Assembly (NCBI GenBank): GCA_900446925.1
Contig: UAVY01000011.1
Span: forward strand, 372,001-436,000
DNA length: 64,000 nucleotides
Direction: 5' to 3'
Source of the DNA: Citrobacter koseri
GTDB taxonomy: Bacteria; Pseudomonadota; Gammaproteobacteria; Enterobacterales; Enterobacteriaceae
Of the stretch, positions 44,529 to 54,530 are shown in pieces. Within the stretch, counting starts at the first letter, position 1, and the number at the start of each line of letters is the position of its first letter. The position numbers were made by a program, and so were the translations under genes. The notes under the pieces were generated by a model that did not search any database, had not been told where the DNA came from, and saw only the letters and a program-made list of their open reading frames with translations.

Positions 44529-45760
44529 ATGTCGAAAATTTGGTCAAAAGAAGAAAACTCTCTGGAGTTTTGCACTATATGGGACTGCGGTCGGCGCAGG
44601 CACCCTTTTCCTCCCCATTCAGTTGGGTTCCGCGGGGGCTATCCGTGCTGTTTATTACCGCACTGGTTGCCTGGCCTCTGACTTACTGGCCTCATAAAGC
44701 GCTGTGCCAGTTTATCCTCTCTTCGAAAACCTCCGCTGGCGAAGGGATCACCGGTGCGGTAACGCATTACTACGGCAAGAAGATCGGCAGTCTCATCACC
44801 TCGCTATACTTTATTGCGTTTTTCGTGGTGGTCCTGATTTACGCCGTGGCGATAACCAACTCCCTGACGGAACAGCTGGCAAAGCAGATGACGGTAGACC
44901 TGCGGGTGCGTGTTCTGGTCAGTCTGGGCGTCGTATTGATTCTGAATCTGATTTTCCTGATGGGACGACATGCGACTATCCGCGTGATGGGCTTTTTAGT
45001 GTTTCCGCTTATCGCCTATTTCTTATTTCTGTCGCTTTATTTGACCGGAAGCTGGCAGCCTGCGTTATTGACCAGCCAGATGTCCTTCGATCGGCACACA
45101 CTTCATCAGGTATGGATATCCATTCCGGTGATGGTTTTCGCTTTTAGCCATACGCCCATTATCTCCACGTTTGCTATCGACAGACGTGAAAGATACGGCG
45201 AGCAGGCCATGGGTAAATGCAAAAAAATCATGAAGGTGGCTTATCTGATCATTTGCCTGAGCGTGCTGTTTTTCGTTTTCAGCTGTCTGCTCTCCATTCC
45301 GCCATCCTATATTGAAGCCGCGAAACATGAAGGCGTGACCATCCTGTCAGCGCTGTCTATGATGCCAGCCGCACCGGCATGGCTCTCCATTTCAGGGATT
45401 ATTGTCGCCGTTGTCGCGATGTCAAAATCGTTTCTGGGCACCTATTTTGGGGTGATTGAAGGGGCGACAGAGATAGTACGAACGGCGTTACTTCAGACTG
45501 GCGTGAAGAAAAGCCGGGCATTTAATCGCGCCCTGTCGATCATGCTGGTCTCGCTGATTACCTTTGTCGTTTGCTGCATTAATCCCAACGCCATTTCGAT
45601 GATTTATGCGATCAGCGGCCCGCTTATCGCCATGATTTTATTTATCATGCCGACGCTGTCGACCTATCTGATCCCCGCGCTCAAACCATACCGCTCTCTG
45701 GGAAATCTGCTTACCCTGATTGTGGGTCTGCTTTGCGTGTCCGTGATGTTTTTTGGCTAA
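44529..45760 (+). CDS. yqeG: HAAAP-family amino-acid transporter YqeG (two frame breaks)
   Basis: Inner-membrane transporter with about eleven helices, related to the SdaC serine and TdcC threonine permeases. The start at 44529 reads MSKIWSKEE. Extra bases near 44562 (A run) and 44644 (C) shift the frame twice before FITALVAWPLTYWPHKALCQ; the rest is continuous. About 409 residues, as in E. coli. It ends at a strong bidirectional terminator. The substrate is probably serine, by family only. Confidence 0.92.
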
Positions 45761-45769
45761 TCTCAATAC

Positions 45770-45807
45770 AAAACGGCTCATCCACCTGAAGAGGGGCGAG
45801 CCGTTTT
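45770..45807. terminator. Bidirectional terminator after yqeG
   Basis: AAAACGGCTC and GAGCCGTTTT form a ten-base stem, lying between yqeG and the convergent yqeJ-like gene. Confidence 0.8.
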
Positions 45808-45821
45808 ACTCAGTCTTTAAT

Positions 45822-46284
45822 CTATCGGCATAATAGTGAGGGCGACCCGACTGTCGTAAACGTCCAGCCTTCCCGCCAGGGTTGTATCAAAAACGAGAAC
45901 GTCGCGTCCTTTGATAAATAAATAAGCGGCATGGCCTTGCGTTCATGGCTACCCTGTAATTCGTCAGACGGATATCGGACCAGATTATGTGTCGTAATAA
46001 TATAGTTTTGCTGCAACTTCTGGTACGTAAAATAAATAATCCGGCTAATTTTATAAGAATGAGCGTCAGGCGTATTCAACACGCCGGTTAATGTCACGAT
46101 CCCCTGATGATTATGCATCTGGTAGGTAATATCACCAGCAAAAAGTTCATGGTCAATATCCCAGACGGCATAACCACTGCAATCAATTTTCGGGTTAATG
46201 CTGTGTGCATACCAGAATCCTCCACCCGCCCACAATGAAGATCGTGATAATAATAGCCGCTGCCAGTATTTTAATTTTCATCAT
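45822..46284 (-). CDS. YqeJ-like membrane-anchored periplasmic protein (one frame break)
   Basis: About 153 residues. The ATG at 46284 overlaps the stop of the ToxR-like gene as ATGA, and the product begins with a membrane helix MMKIKILAAAIIITIFIVGG. A one-base error near 46212 separates this from the rest of the protein, GFWYAHSINPKIDCSGYAVW onwards. The remaining domain looks periplasmic (beta-rich, no other helix). Position and topology match E. coli YqeJ and recall ToxS/TcpH-type partners of membrane regulators. The function is inferred. Confidence 0.75.
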
Positions 46285-47084
46285 TTATCGAATAGTAGGT
46301 TATACACTTTACGGACGGATTTTCTCTGGCATCCTCCCGGGCATATAATCGCCGTGATATTTTTTGCGCTGCTCATTCCTGAGAGAAACACATAGTTATT
46401 GTTATCGCAAATCTCGCGATGTTTGTGCATAAAGCGAATATAATTTAGCTCCAGCACATCATTCCCTTTTTGCAGGACGGTACAGGATGAAAAAGTCTCG
46501 GAGTCCAGAACCTCATAAGACGACAGCAGAGACTCTGGAGACATATAAAACAGGCTGGCGGCAATGCTTATCATCACTACCAGAAGCGCCAGTCCGCAAA
46601 GCGCCGCAGGCAACAAGAGATGGCGCTTTTTTATTGGCGTGTCTCCCTTCGGCTCCATTTGGGGTTCAACAATCTGCGCCGGCGCTTCGATCGCTGATGC
46701 TTTTGCGGTTATCTCATCCGTCTGAATATTCGCTGAAATCATCATACCGCGACGGGCAATGGTTTTTATAAGATCGCGCGGTAACCCAATATCACTTAAC
46801 GCATTTCTTAGAATGAGAATCGTCTGATAAAAAGTATTCGCCGAGGTAACATGATTCTTCTCTCCCCAACCCGCTGTAATCAGCTGGTTTTGAGAAACCA
46901 CCGTGTTGTTATGCTGAATAAGATATAAAAGGATAAGGCTTGCAGGACTTTGTAACGTTACGGTCTTCTGCATTGCGCTATTCGATAACGCCCGATTTCC
47001 AGGGTGAAAGTCAACCAGGTTATTAATTGTGTAACATCTGGCGTGTTTTAACAAATCCGACACAGTATTCCTTCTGGCATTCAC
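46281..47084 (-). CDS. ToxR/CadC-type membrane transcriptional regulator (YqeI-like)
   Basis: 267 residues from a GTG at 47084. A winged-helix OmpR-type DNA-binding domain covers about residues 15-115 (LQSPASLILLYLIQHNNTVV, TFYQTILILRNALSDIGL, IKTIARRGMMI). A proline-rich linker is followed by one transmembrane helix (about 155-180, HLLLPAALCGLALLVVMISI) and a periplasmic domain with four cysteines (201, 226, 248, 252). Such proteins sense envelope signals and bind DNA from the membrane. It is translationally coupled to a YqeJ-like partner and divergent from a LuxR-type gene across 578 AT-rich bases. Confidence 0.85.
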   Translation of the reverse strand: MNARRNTVSDLLKHARCYTINNLVDFHPGNRALSNSAMQKTVTLQSPASLILLYLIQHNNTVVSQNQLITAGWGEKNHVTSANTFYQTILILRNALSDIGLPRDLIKTIARRGMMISANIQTDEITAKASAIEAPAQIVEPQMEPKGDTPIKKRHLLLPAALCGLALLVVMISIAASLFYMSPESLLSSYEVLDSETFSSCTVLQKGNDVLELNYIRFMHKHREICDNNNYVFLSGMSSAKNITAIICPGGCQRKSVRKVYNLLFDK

Positions 47085-47662
47085 ATGATGAATGCCATGC
47101 TACAAAATTCTTATATCGAGATCACTATAAATATTTGATTATGCGATTACTGTCAAACGCCAGCGGTAAAATTACTTATAAATCAAAAACCTTAAGTCAA
47201 AAAAGATCATTTGTTCTTAATTAAGACTATTTTTAAAGCATTTTCATGCTCTCCTGATATTATTACGATAAGATTAAAAAGCACACAAATACATAATTTA
47301 TTAATTATGAAAAACAATAGCGATTTTACAATTAAGATACAGCAATTAACATTGATGCAACTTTTGTCCATAAATGCCATTTAACAAAATATCTTAAACA
47401 TTTTTGCAATATAACTATTCCTGGATTTTGCTATAAAAGTCCTGGATGCTAAATTGTTTCTGTCTCTGACGAGACACTGCCCCAGGAAAATAAGTAGCAT
47501 GTAAATAGCCACTATTATAAATGCATCGCAAGGCTTTAAGAAAAATAGCAATAAGTGATATACATCGATTTTTTACGCACGCTAATTGCCGTCTGGCAAA
47601 GTATTGACATATTTAAAAACGGATGAAATTATGAAATTATCTACGGATAGGGAGGTTCCTGT
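47085..47662. other. AT-rich divergent intergenic region
   Basis: 578 bases without a supported gene between the ToxR-like and LuxR-type genes, clearly richer in A and T than the surroundings. TTGACA at 47604-47609 with AATTAT 17 bases later is a possible promoter for the LuxR-type gene. The composition suggests H-NS silencing. Confidence 0.5.
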
Positions 47663-48364
47663 ATGGAGCTGGATGTTAAATTAAAAAACCTTACGTGCAG
47701 TAGTTGTTCTTTACATTGTAAAATAATGCCAGAAAAATCACCTCGTTTACAATATTGTGCTAACGCATGTTTTTGTATGTGGCCGGAAGAAAGTATCTAC
47801 TTTAACAGAGGTGTTATTGAGGGCATTTTAAATAATAATCATAATGCCCGATTAAATGGTTATATTTTTGTCGATTTCTCTATCAGCTTTTTGCGGCTGT
47901 TTCTCGACAAACAGTGGATTGATTATCTCGCCAGCACACGTATGGGTATTGTACTGGTGAGCGATCGGAACATGCAGTCGTTAGCCAACTACTGGCGTAA
48001 ACATCATCCGGCGGTTTCTGTCGTCATTTATCACGATGATGGACTGGCGGTTGCAAATGAAAAAATCAGACAAGTATTTATTGGGCGACATCTGTCTTTT
48101 ACAAAAGGGAATACCCTGACCCAGACGGAGTTCATCATTATGGGTAACATGGTTGCAGGGAAAAATCCGCATCAAATCGCCGAGTTACTGAGTATGGATA
48201 TCCGCAGCGTCTATGCTTATAAACAGAGGATCGAGAAAAGAATGGGCGGGAAGATAAACACGCTGTTTATTCATTCGCATCCACTCTCCAATGAAAAAGC
48301 CGCATTCCCAATGATCACAAAGGAATGCAAAGGCTCGCTTATTCATCTGCAAAGACGGCGTTAA
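47663..48364 (+). CDS. LuxR-type regulator with cysteine-rich N-terminus
   Basis: 233 residues, start at 47663 preceded by GGAGG. A C-terminal LuxR/GerE HTH spans about 150-207 (LTQTEFIIMGNMVAGKNPHQ...SVYAYKQRIEKRMG). The first 40 residues contain six cysteines (12, 15, 19, 32, 36, 38) in a CxxCx3C...Cx3CxC pattern, which is unusual for this family and could bind metal or an iron-sulfur cluster. The middle region looks receiver-like (GIVLVSDRN, VVIYHDDG) without clear phospho-aspartate. It may be related to YqeH or to fimbrial regulators. Targets are unknown; the adjacent fimbrial operon is a candidate. Confidence 0.8.
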   Translation: MELDVKLKNLTCSSCSLHCKIMPEKSPRLQYCANACFCMWPEESIYFNRGVIEGILNNNHNARLNGYIFVDFSISFLRLFLDKQWIDYLASTRMGIVLVSDRNMQSLANYWRKHHPAVSVVIYHDDGLAVANEKIRQVFIGRHLSFTKGNTLTQTEFIIMGNMVAGKNPHQIAELLSMDIRSVYAYKQRIEKRMGGKINTLFIHSHPLSNEKAAFPMITKECKGSLIHLQRRR

Positions 48365-48396
48365 CATTGAAGACAACAGTCGGGCACCGGTCCCGG

Positions 48397-48670
48397 CTAT
48401 TTTATATAGGAATCCAGCACCTTCAGGATCACCTCCAGATCGTCTTCGCGCTTCACTTCATCGCTCTGGTGAACAATGTGTTCGGTCAGATGCCCTTTGA
48501 TCACCTCACGCATTAATCCGTTCACCGCGCCGCGTATCGCCGCGATTTGCTGCAATACCGCGGCACACTCGTGAGGCTCATCCAGCATTTTTTTTCAGTG
48601 CGACAACCTGCCCCTGGATTTTACTGGCGCGAGCTTTAAGTTTTTGTTTATCCCGGATCGTATGTGACAT
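48397..48670 (-). CDS. rcnR: Nickel/cobalt-responsive repressor RcnR (one frame break)
   Basis: 90-residue CsoR/RcnR-family repressor of rcnA. The start at 48670 reads [20 protein letters not shown]. The frame changes at an eight-base T run near 48588-48595, one longer than [17 protein letters not shown] requires. Metal ligands known for RcnR are present: Cys35 in HECAAV and His60/His64 in KGHLTEHIV. It is divergent from rcnA with two operators between. Confidence 0.94.
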
Positions 48671-48719
48671 AACAACGCCTTATTAACATAAATCATTATG
48701 GATTATAGCATTGTGACGC

Positions 48720-48755
48720 TACTGGGGGGTAGTATTTGGTACTGGGGGGGGAGTA
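48720..48755. promoter_or_regulatory. Two RcnR operators
   Basis: TACT-GGGGGG-T-AGTA at 48720-48734 is an exact TACT-G6-N-AGTA site. A second copy at 48740-48755 has eight G in the tract, one more than the consensus, probably a homopolymer overcall. Both lie between rcnR and rcnA. Confidence 0.88.
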
Positions 48756-48791
48756 GAATGCGGGGAAATAAGACAACTAAGAATCATTCTC

Positions 48792-49661
<870 letters not shown>

Positions 49662-50014
49662 TTGTTCCCCGCCTGTTTCCACAAACGTGCAGCGACCCGG
49701 GCGCTGCACGTCCGTTCATATCAATTTTTCGCAAGCCATGAGCAGACCGTAGACGAGCGGTAAGCCCGCTCTGATGAGTGAGGCGCATTAACAAATCTTT
49801 CCAGAAAGTCGCCTGGCCGTATAATTCGATGCTATTACCCGGCGCGTATTGCAGTTCCGCGCTTTTGCGACAAGCGCGCAGGCATTGCGGATTTATTGCG
49901 GAAAAATTGTTCTCTCCCACGCTCAACATCAGCATAATTCCGCGCAGAAAACACGCTTCATGCGAACAAAACGCACTATATCAACTGGCAACTTAAATAC
50001 GATTGCATCAATTG

Positions 50015-50028
50015 TTGATCTTAATCAA
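50015..50028. promoter_or_regulatory. FNR-type palindrome overlapping a Dam site
   Basis: TTGAT-CTTA-ATCAA matches the FNR consensus TTGAT-N4-ATCAA exactly. The GATC at 50017-50020 lies inside the left arm. It is 617 bases upstream of the pilin start. Confidence 0.5.
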
Positions 50029-50591
50029 ATGGGGTTTATTGGAAACTAAGCCTTTTAAGCTCCAAAAGATCCAACAAAATAAAATAAAATTCCTAAAGTA
50101 AAGAGTACGCACCTAATAGTCAGCAACAGAAACAATATAGTGATGCTGATGATTACTATAAAACCGGTATCTATTTACATCACAGATTCAATTAATTAAC
50201 ACACCGACATGGAACGACTTTACGGCTAAATCATTAATACCAATAAAGCGAATATCTAATTATCTTAATATCGACGCAACCGATCTATTTCCAGTTTTTA
50301 ATAGCTACCACCTATTACAAAAGATTTATTCGGATGTTTTAAACGATTTTCATATTTAAGATTACTGTCGTTAAAATTCCGGCATAAGAAAAAAGATATA
50401 TTTTCAGATGGGCTATTTGTCGCCTGGGACGCATTGTTGAATAAAAACGGAGAAGGCGCGTTCAGCAGCACATTTTTCTATTTCAACGCCTCAACACCAG
50501 GATTAATACCAATATTTTCGCCAACACTGACTTAATACAGCAACATTCCAGCACAGTGCCATTTTTATGAATGTCCCTGAGCATTGGGAAC

Positions 50592-50609
50592 ACCCTGAAT
50601 TCTCAGGGT
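50592..50609 (+). promoter_or_regulatory. Leader hairpin of the pilin gene
   Basis: ACCCTGA-ATTC-TCAGGGT, seven perfect pairs, 35 bases before the pilin start. It probably lies in the 5' leader and may stabilise the mRNA. Confidence 0.45.
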
Positions 50610-50644
50610 AAATCAACACGACTGAATGAAAATGGAGTTTAGTT

Positions 50645-51178
50645 ATGAAACTGAATCGTGCCCTAATTCCGGCGCTGGTGATCTCCGCGATCTATTCTGC
50701 GGGCGCACTGGCTTCTGATAATACCATTACATTTATGGGAGAAGTTTCTGATGAAACCTGTTCCGTATCGGTAAATGGTTCTGAGGCCTCACCTGTCGTC
50801 TTACTGCCTACCGTCACGGTAAACACCTTGAACACCAATCAGGTTGCAGGACAAACGACCTTCGACATCGGCGTCAGCGGATGCACCGGCTCAGCCTCCG
50901 GGATCAATATTTCGACCGTCTTCGTCGGAAATAACATCAGCGCCACGACCGGGAACCTGGCCAGCAATGGCTCGGCGAGCGATGTTGAAATTCAGATCCT
51001 CGACACCAGTGATACAGAGATCGATTTTCGCAACGCGTTTAATGGCGGCGGAGATTTAGCGCTGGCGGCAAATGAGACATCAGCCACGGCAACCTACAAG
51101 GCCCAATATTACTCAGGGGGCGCAGCAACCACCGGTACGGTGCAGGCCTCCATGCAATACGCGGTTTCTTACCAGTAA
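50645..51178 (+). CDS. Major fimbrial subunit
   Basis: 177-residue chaperone-usher pilin. The signal peptide is residues 1-23 (MKLNRALIPALVISAIYSAGALA). The mature protein is small, threonine/serine-rich, with two cysteines (DETCSV and SGCTG) for the pilin disulfide and a C-terminal beta strand ending YAVSYQ. GGAG precedes the start by 7 bases. It is the first gene of a five-gene operon and is followed by a hairpin that may keep its mRNA in excess. I do not recognise the fimbrial type; it is not obviously StdA. Confidence 0.9.
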   Translation: MKLNRALIPALVISAIYSAGALASDNTITFMGEVSDETCSVSVNGSEASPVVLLPTVTVNTLNTNQVAGQTTFDIGVSGCTGSASGINISTVFVGNNISATTGNLASNGSASDVEIQILDTSDTEIDFRNAFNGGGDLALAANETSATATYKAQYYSGGAATTGTVQASMQYAVSYQ

Positions 51179-51187
51179 TTTAACCCA

Positions 51188-51207
51188 GGCGGGAATTTCG
51201 TCCCGCC
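51188..51207 (+). terminator. Hairpin between pilin and chaperone genes
   Basis: GGCGGGA-ATTTCG-TCCCGCC, ten bases after the pilin stop with a CT-rich tail. This placement is typical of partial terminators that raise pilin over chaperone and usher expression. Confidence 0.6.
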
Positions 51208-51230
51208 CTCTTTCGACCAGGGAGTAATAA

Positions 51231-51980
51231 ATGAACCCCATTCGCGACGCCCTGTATTCTCTCGCGGGGTTTCTGTTTATCTTTTTTACACTCTGGAGTG
51301 AACACGTCGCCGCCAGTATTACCATGACCGGGACGCGAATTATTTATAATGGTTCAGCCAACTCTGTCGATGTTCATTTAAAGAATAAAGATTCCTTCCC
51401 TTATGTGGTCTCAACCTGGTTCGATAACGGCAATATGGCAGACGGGCCGGAGAAATCAGCTCAACTTCCCTTTATCGCCACGCCGCCGGTATTTCGTATT
51501 CAACCCGGCGAAGGGCAAATTATTCGGATTGTTTTTACGGCGGCCCAGTCCCTGCCACAAGACAGGGAATCTCTGTTCTATTTTAATTTTATGCAGGTTC
51601 CGCCCGCGAATGTGGGCCAACGTAGCCCGGATCAGGGCAATCAAAACAGCCTGCTGATCATGCTACGCAACCGGGTGAAGTTATTTTATCGTCCGGCTGA
51701 ATTAAACGGTAATCCACAAAAAATGCTGGCGAACCTTCAGGTCACGCGGACAGGTCAAACCGGCATCACCATTAAAAATAATCAGCCTTATTACATCACC
51801 ATTGCCGGGCTACAGTTGATCAATGCCTCAGAAACCCGCACCCAAAAAGCAGGCATGATTGCCCCTTTCAGCAGTGAGCGTTATGTCTTTACCGACGCCC
51901 GATCGGCTGCAAATCAGCGTGTTCGCATCACGTTGATTAACGATCAGGGAGCCAGAATCAGTGAAGATTTTCCTCTTTAA
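51231..51980 (+). CDS. Periplasmic fimbrial chaperone, first copy
   Basis: 249-residue PapD-like chaperone with a signal peptide ending near HVAA. Domain 1 carries the G1 strand region FRIQPGEGQIIRIVFTA with the conserved arginine and lysine/arginine anchors, and LPQDRESLFYFNFMQVPP. The F1-G1 loop is short, placing it in the FGS class. Domain 2 has ITIKNNQPYYITIAGLQL. It donates a strand to pilin subunits and delivers them to the usher, whose gene overlaps its last 20 bases. Confidence 0.92.
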   Translation: MNPIRDALYSLAGFLFIFFTLWSEHVAASITMTGTRIIYNGSANSVDVHLKNKDSFPYVVSTWFDNGNMADGPEKSAQLPFIATPPVFRIQPGEGQIIRIVFTAAQSLPQDRESLFYFNFMQVPPANVGQRSPDQGNQNSLLIMLRNRVKLFYRPAELNGNPQKMLANLQVTRTGQTGITIKNNQPYYITIAGLQLINASETRTQKAGMIAPFSSERYVFTDARSAANQRVRITLINDQGARISEDFPL

Positions 51981-54527
51981 TCGCCCGGCGGGTTTCGGCC
52001 TGATGGTATGCGTTACGGCATTTTCCGCTGCGACCAGGGCCGATTACTATTTTGATCCCGCGCTGCTCCAGGGGTCCGCATACGGTCATGGTCTGGATCT
52101 CCAGCGCTTTAATCATACCCAAGACAGCGTGCCTGCGGGTGAATACGTGCTGGATGTTTATCTTAATAACCAGTTGATTCGCCAGCAGGAAAAGATCGAA
52201 CTTATCGCATCCGCCACGCCGGATAACGCCGTCGAACCCTGTCTGCCGTTTGAGGTGGTTCGCGCCAGCGCGATTCGCACCCGCTCCTCTGCGGCGTCTT
52301 CAACGCCGCACTGTCTGCGCATCAGCGAGACCGGGCAAAAAATCAGTTGGCAAGTGGATATGGCGAAGCTGCGCCTGAATATGACGATTCCTCAGGCCGG
52401 GCTTTACCACGCTCCCCGGGGGTATATTCCCGTTTCCGAATGGGACGCCGGAGAAACCGCGCTGTTTTTGCGCCACAATACCAATTTTTATCATACGGAA
52501 AATACAGACTCACACCTGCGCTACGACTACCTGTGGAGCAATATCAATGGCGGTTTCAACATCGGGCTGTGGCAATTTCGCCATCAGGGGAACCTCCGCT
52601 ATGCCGATGACAACCAGACGGGTAGCCACTACAAATACAATGCGGTAGCGACCGCGATTCAGCGCCCTCTTCCTCAGTTTGAGAGCGTGATAGCGTTTGG
52701 GGACAATTACACCAACAGCAGCCTGTTCGGTAGCCTCTCATTCAACGGCATAAAACTGAACACCGATCAACGGATGTGGCCGCAGGGCAAACGCGGTTAT
52801 GCGCCGGAAGTGCGCGGCGTGGCGACCACAACCGCCCGCGTGGTGGTACGCCAGCAGGGTAAAGTGATTTACGAAACCACCGTCGCGCCCGGCGCTTTTG
52901 TTATTAACGATCTCTACAATACCCGTGGCCAGGGCGATCTGGCCGTCGATGTCATCGAAGCGAACGGGCAAATCTCAAGTTTTACCGTTCCCTACTCGGC
53001 GGTTCCTGATTCCGTTCGGCCGGGAAACTGGAACTATGAGCTGGCAATGGGCTACGTTCGCCACTACTACAGCGTGGAGAATAAATTTGTCGAAGGCGTT
53101 TTGCAGCGCGGGATGAGCAACACGCTAACCGCCAATTTAGGTTCACGGCTGGCCGATGATTATCAGGCGTTTCTGCTGGGCGGGGTGATGGCAACATCTG
53201 TCGGGGCATTCGGCCTCAATACCGTTTACTCAAACGCCAGAGTCGAAAACGACGATAACGAGCAGGGCTGGCGCATTGAGGCCAGCTACAGCAAAACGTT
53301 TACCACCGGCACAAATCTGGTGCTGGCGGCCTACCGTTACTCCACCAGCGGTTATCGTGATTTGCAGGATGTGCTGGGCGTGCGCCGTCAGCAGAAAAAC
53401 AGCGTGGCGTATTATTCGGATACGCTGCACCAGCGTAATAACTTTTCCGCCACGCTCAGCCAGCCGATGGGCGACTGGGGCATGGTTAGCTTCACCGGCA
53501 GTACGTCAGATTACTACAGCGACGCGTCGCGCATCACCCAACTCCAGTTTGGCTACAGCAACAGCTGGCGCAACATCACCTTTAATCTTAGCGCCGCCAG
53601 ACAGCGCAGCAGTTATGCCAGCCGCTACGACACCAGCGTAAACGACCAGGATTTTGACCGCGAAAACCAGCGTAAATACACCGAAAACACGCTTTCACTG
53701 GGATCTCCATCCCCTTCGATGTTGGCGCCAGCCGCACGCAGCTAAATCTGGATATGAATCGCAGCCGCGACGTTCGCACCGCCACGGTGGGGATAAGCGG
53801 CGCCACGGGCGAGAACAGCGCCACATCCTGGGCCGTTTATAGCGGTCTGGAGCGAGATAAGCACGACGGCAGCAGCGCAACCTGGGGCGGCAACGTGGAG
53901 CAACGAACCGCCGTCGGCGCGTTTCGCGGTTTTGCCTCCCGCGGCAGCGATTACCAGCAATATGGTCTGGGGATGTCCGGCACGCTGGTCGCCCACCGCG
54001 GCGGGATCACCGCTGGCCCCTACACCAGCGATACATTCGCGCTTATCGAAGCGCCTGGCGCACGCGGCGCGGCGGTACGTAACGGGCAAGGCGCAACGGT
54101 CGATTATTTCGGCTATGCCCTGCTCCCTTCCATGACCCCCTATCGCTATAACACCGTAAGCCTGGACAGCGGAAACATGAATGCCGAAGTTGAGCTACAG
54201 AGCGGCAGCAAGCGCATCGTGCCCTACGCCGGCGCGATTTCCCGCGTGAAATTCACGACCACCAGCGGTAAAGCGGCGCTCATCAACACAACGCTTCCCG
54301 ATGGCGAGCAGCCGCCGATGGGCGCTGACGTGACAGACGGCCACGGCGAATCCGTGGGAATGGTCGGCCAGGGCGGGCAAATTTACGCCCGACTGGCGGA
54401 ACAATCCGGCGTGCTGTTCGTACAGTGGGGGCAAAAATCCACGCAGCGGTGCCAGGTCTGGTATCAACTACCGGCTAAAACGCATGCGCCGCTGTATCAG
54501 CTCACACTACCTTGTCGTCAGGAATAA
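51961..54527 (+). CDS. Outer-membrane fimbrial usher (one frame break)
   Basis: About 855-residue FimD/PapC-type usher that translocates and assembles subunits. It starts with GTG at 51961 inside the chaperone gene. The N-terminal domain (DYYFDPALLQG, PAGEYVLDVYLNNQLI) is followed by the 24-strand barrel with plug (GYAPEVRGVATTTARVVVRQ, GAFVINDLYNTRGQGDLAVD) and C-terminal domains (GAFRGFASRG, QGGQIYARLAEQSGVLFVQW). One G is missing near 53702, where LSLGISIPFDVGASRTQL should continue. The 3' end lies 3 bases before the adhesin gene. Confidence 0.92.
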
Positions 54528-54530
54528 CGT

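Larger units (their letters stand above)
49662..50644. other. 983-base non-coding region upstream of the fimbrial operon
   Basis: No gene is supported. The first 270 bases are GC-balanced, while the remainder up to the pilin is AT-rich and looks like acquired DNA. It holds a perfect FNR-type palindrome at 50015-50028, Dam sites at 50017, 50068 and 50282, and a leader hairpin at 50592-50609. The pilin promoter must lie here, but I could not place a convincing -35/-10 pair. Confidence 0.5.
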
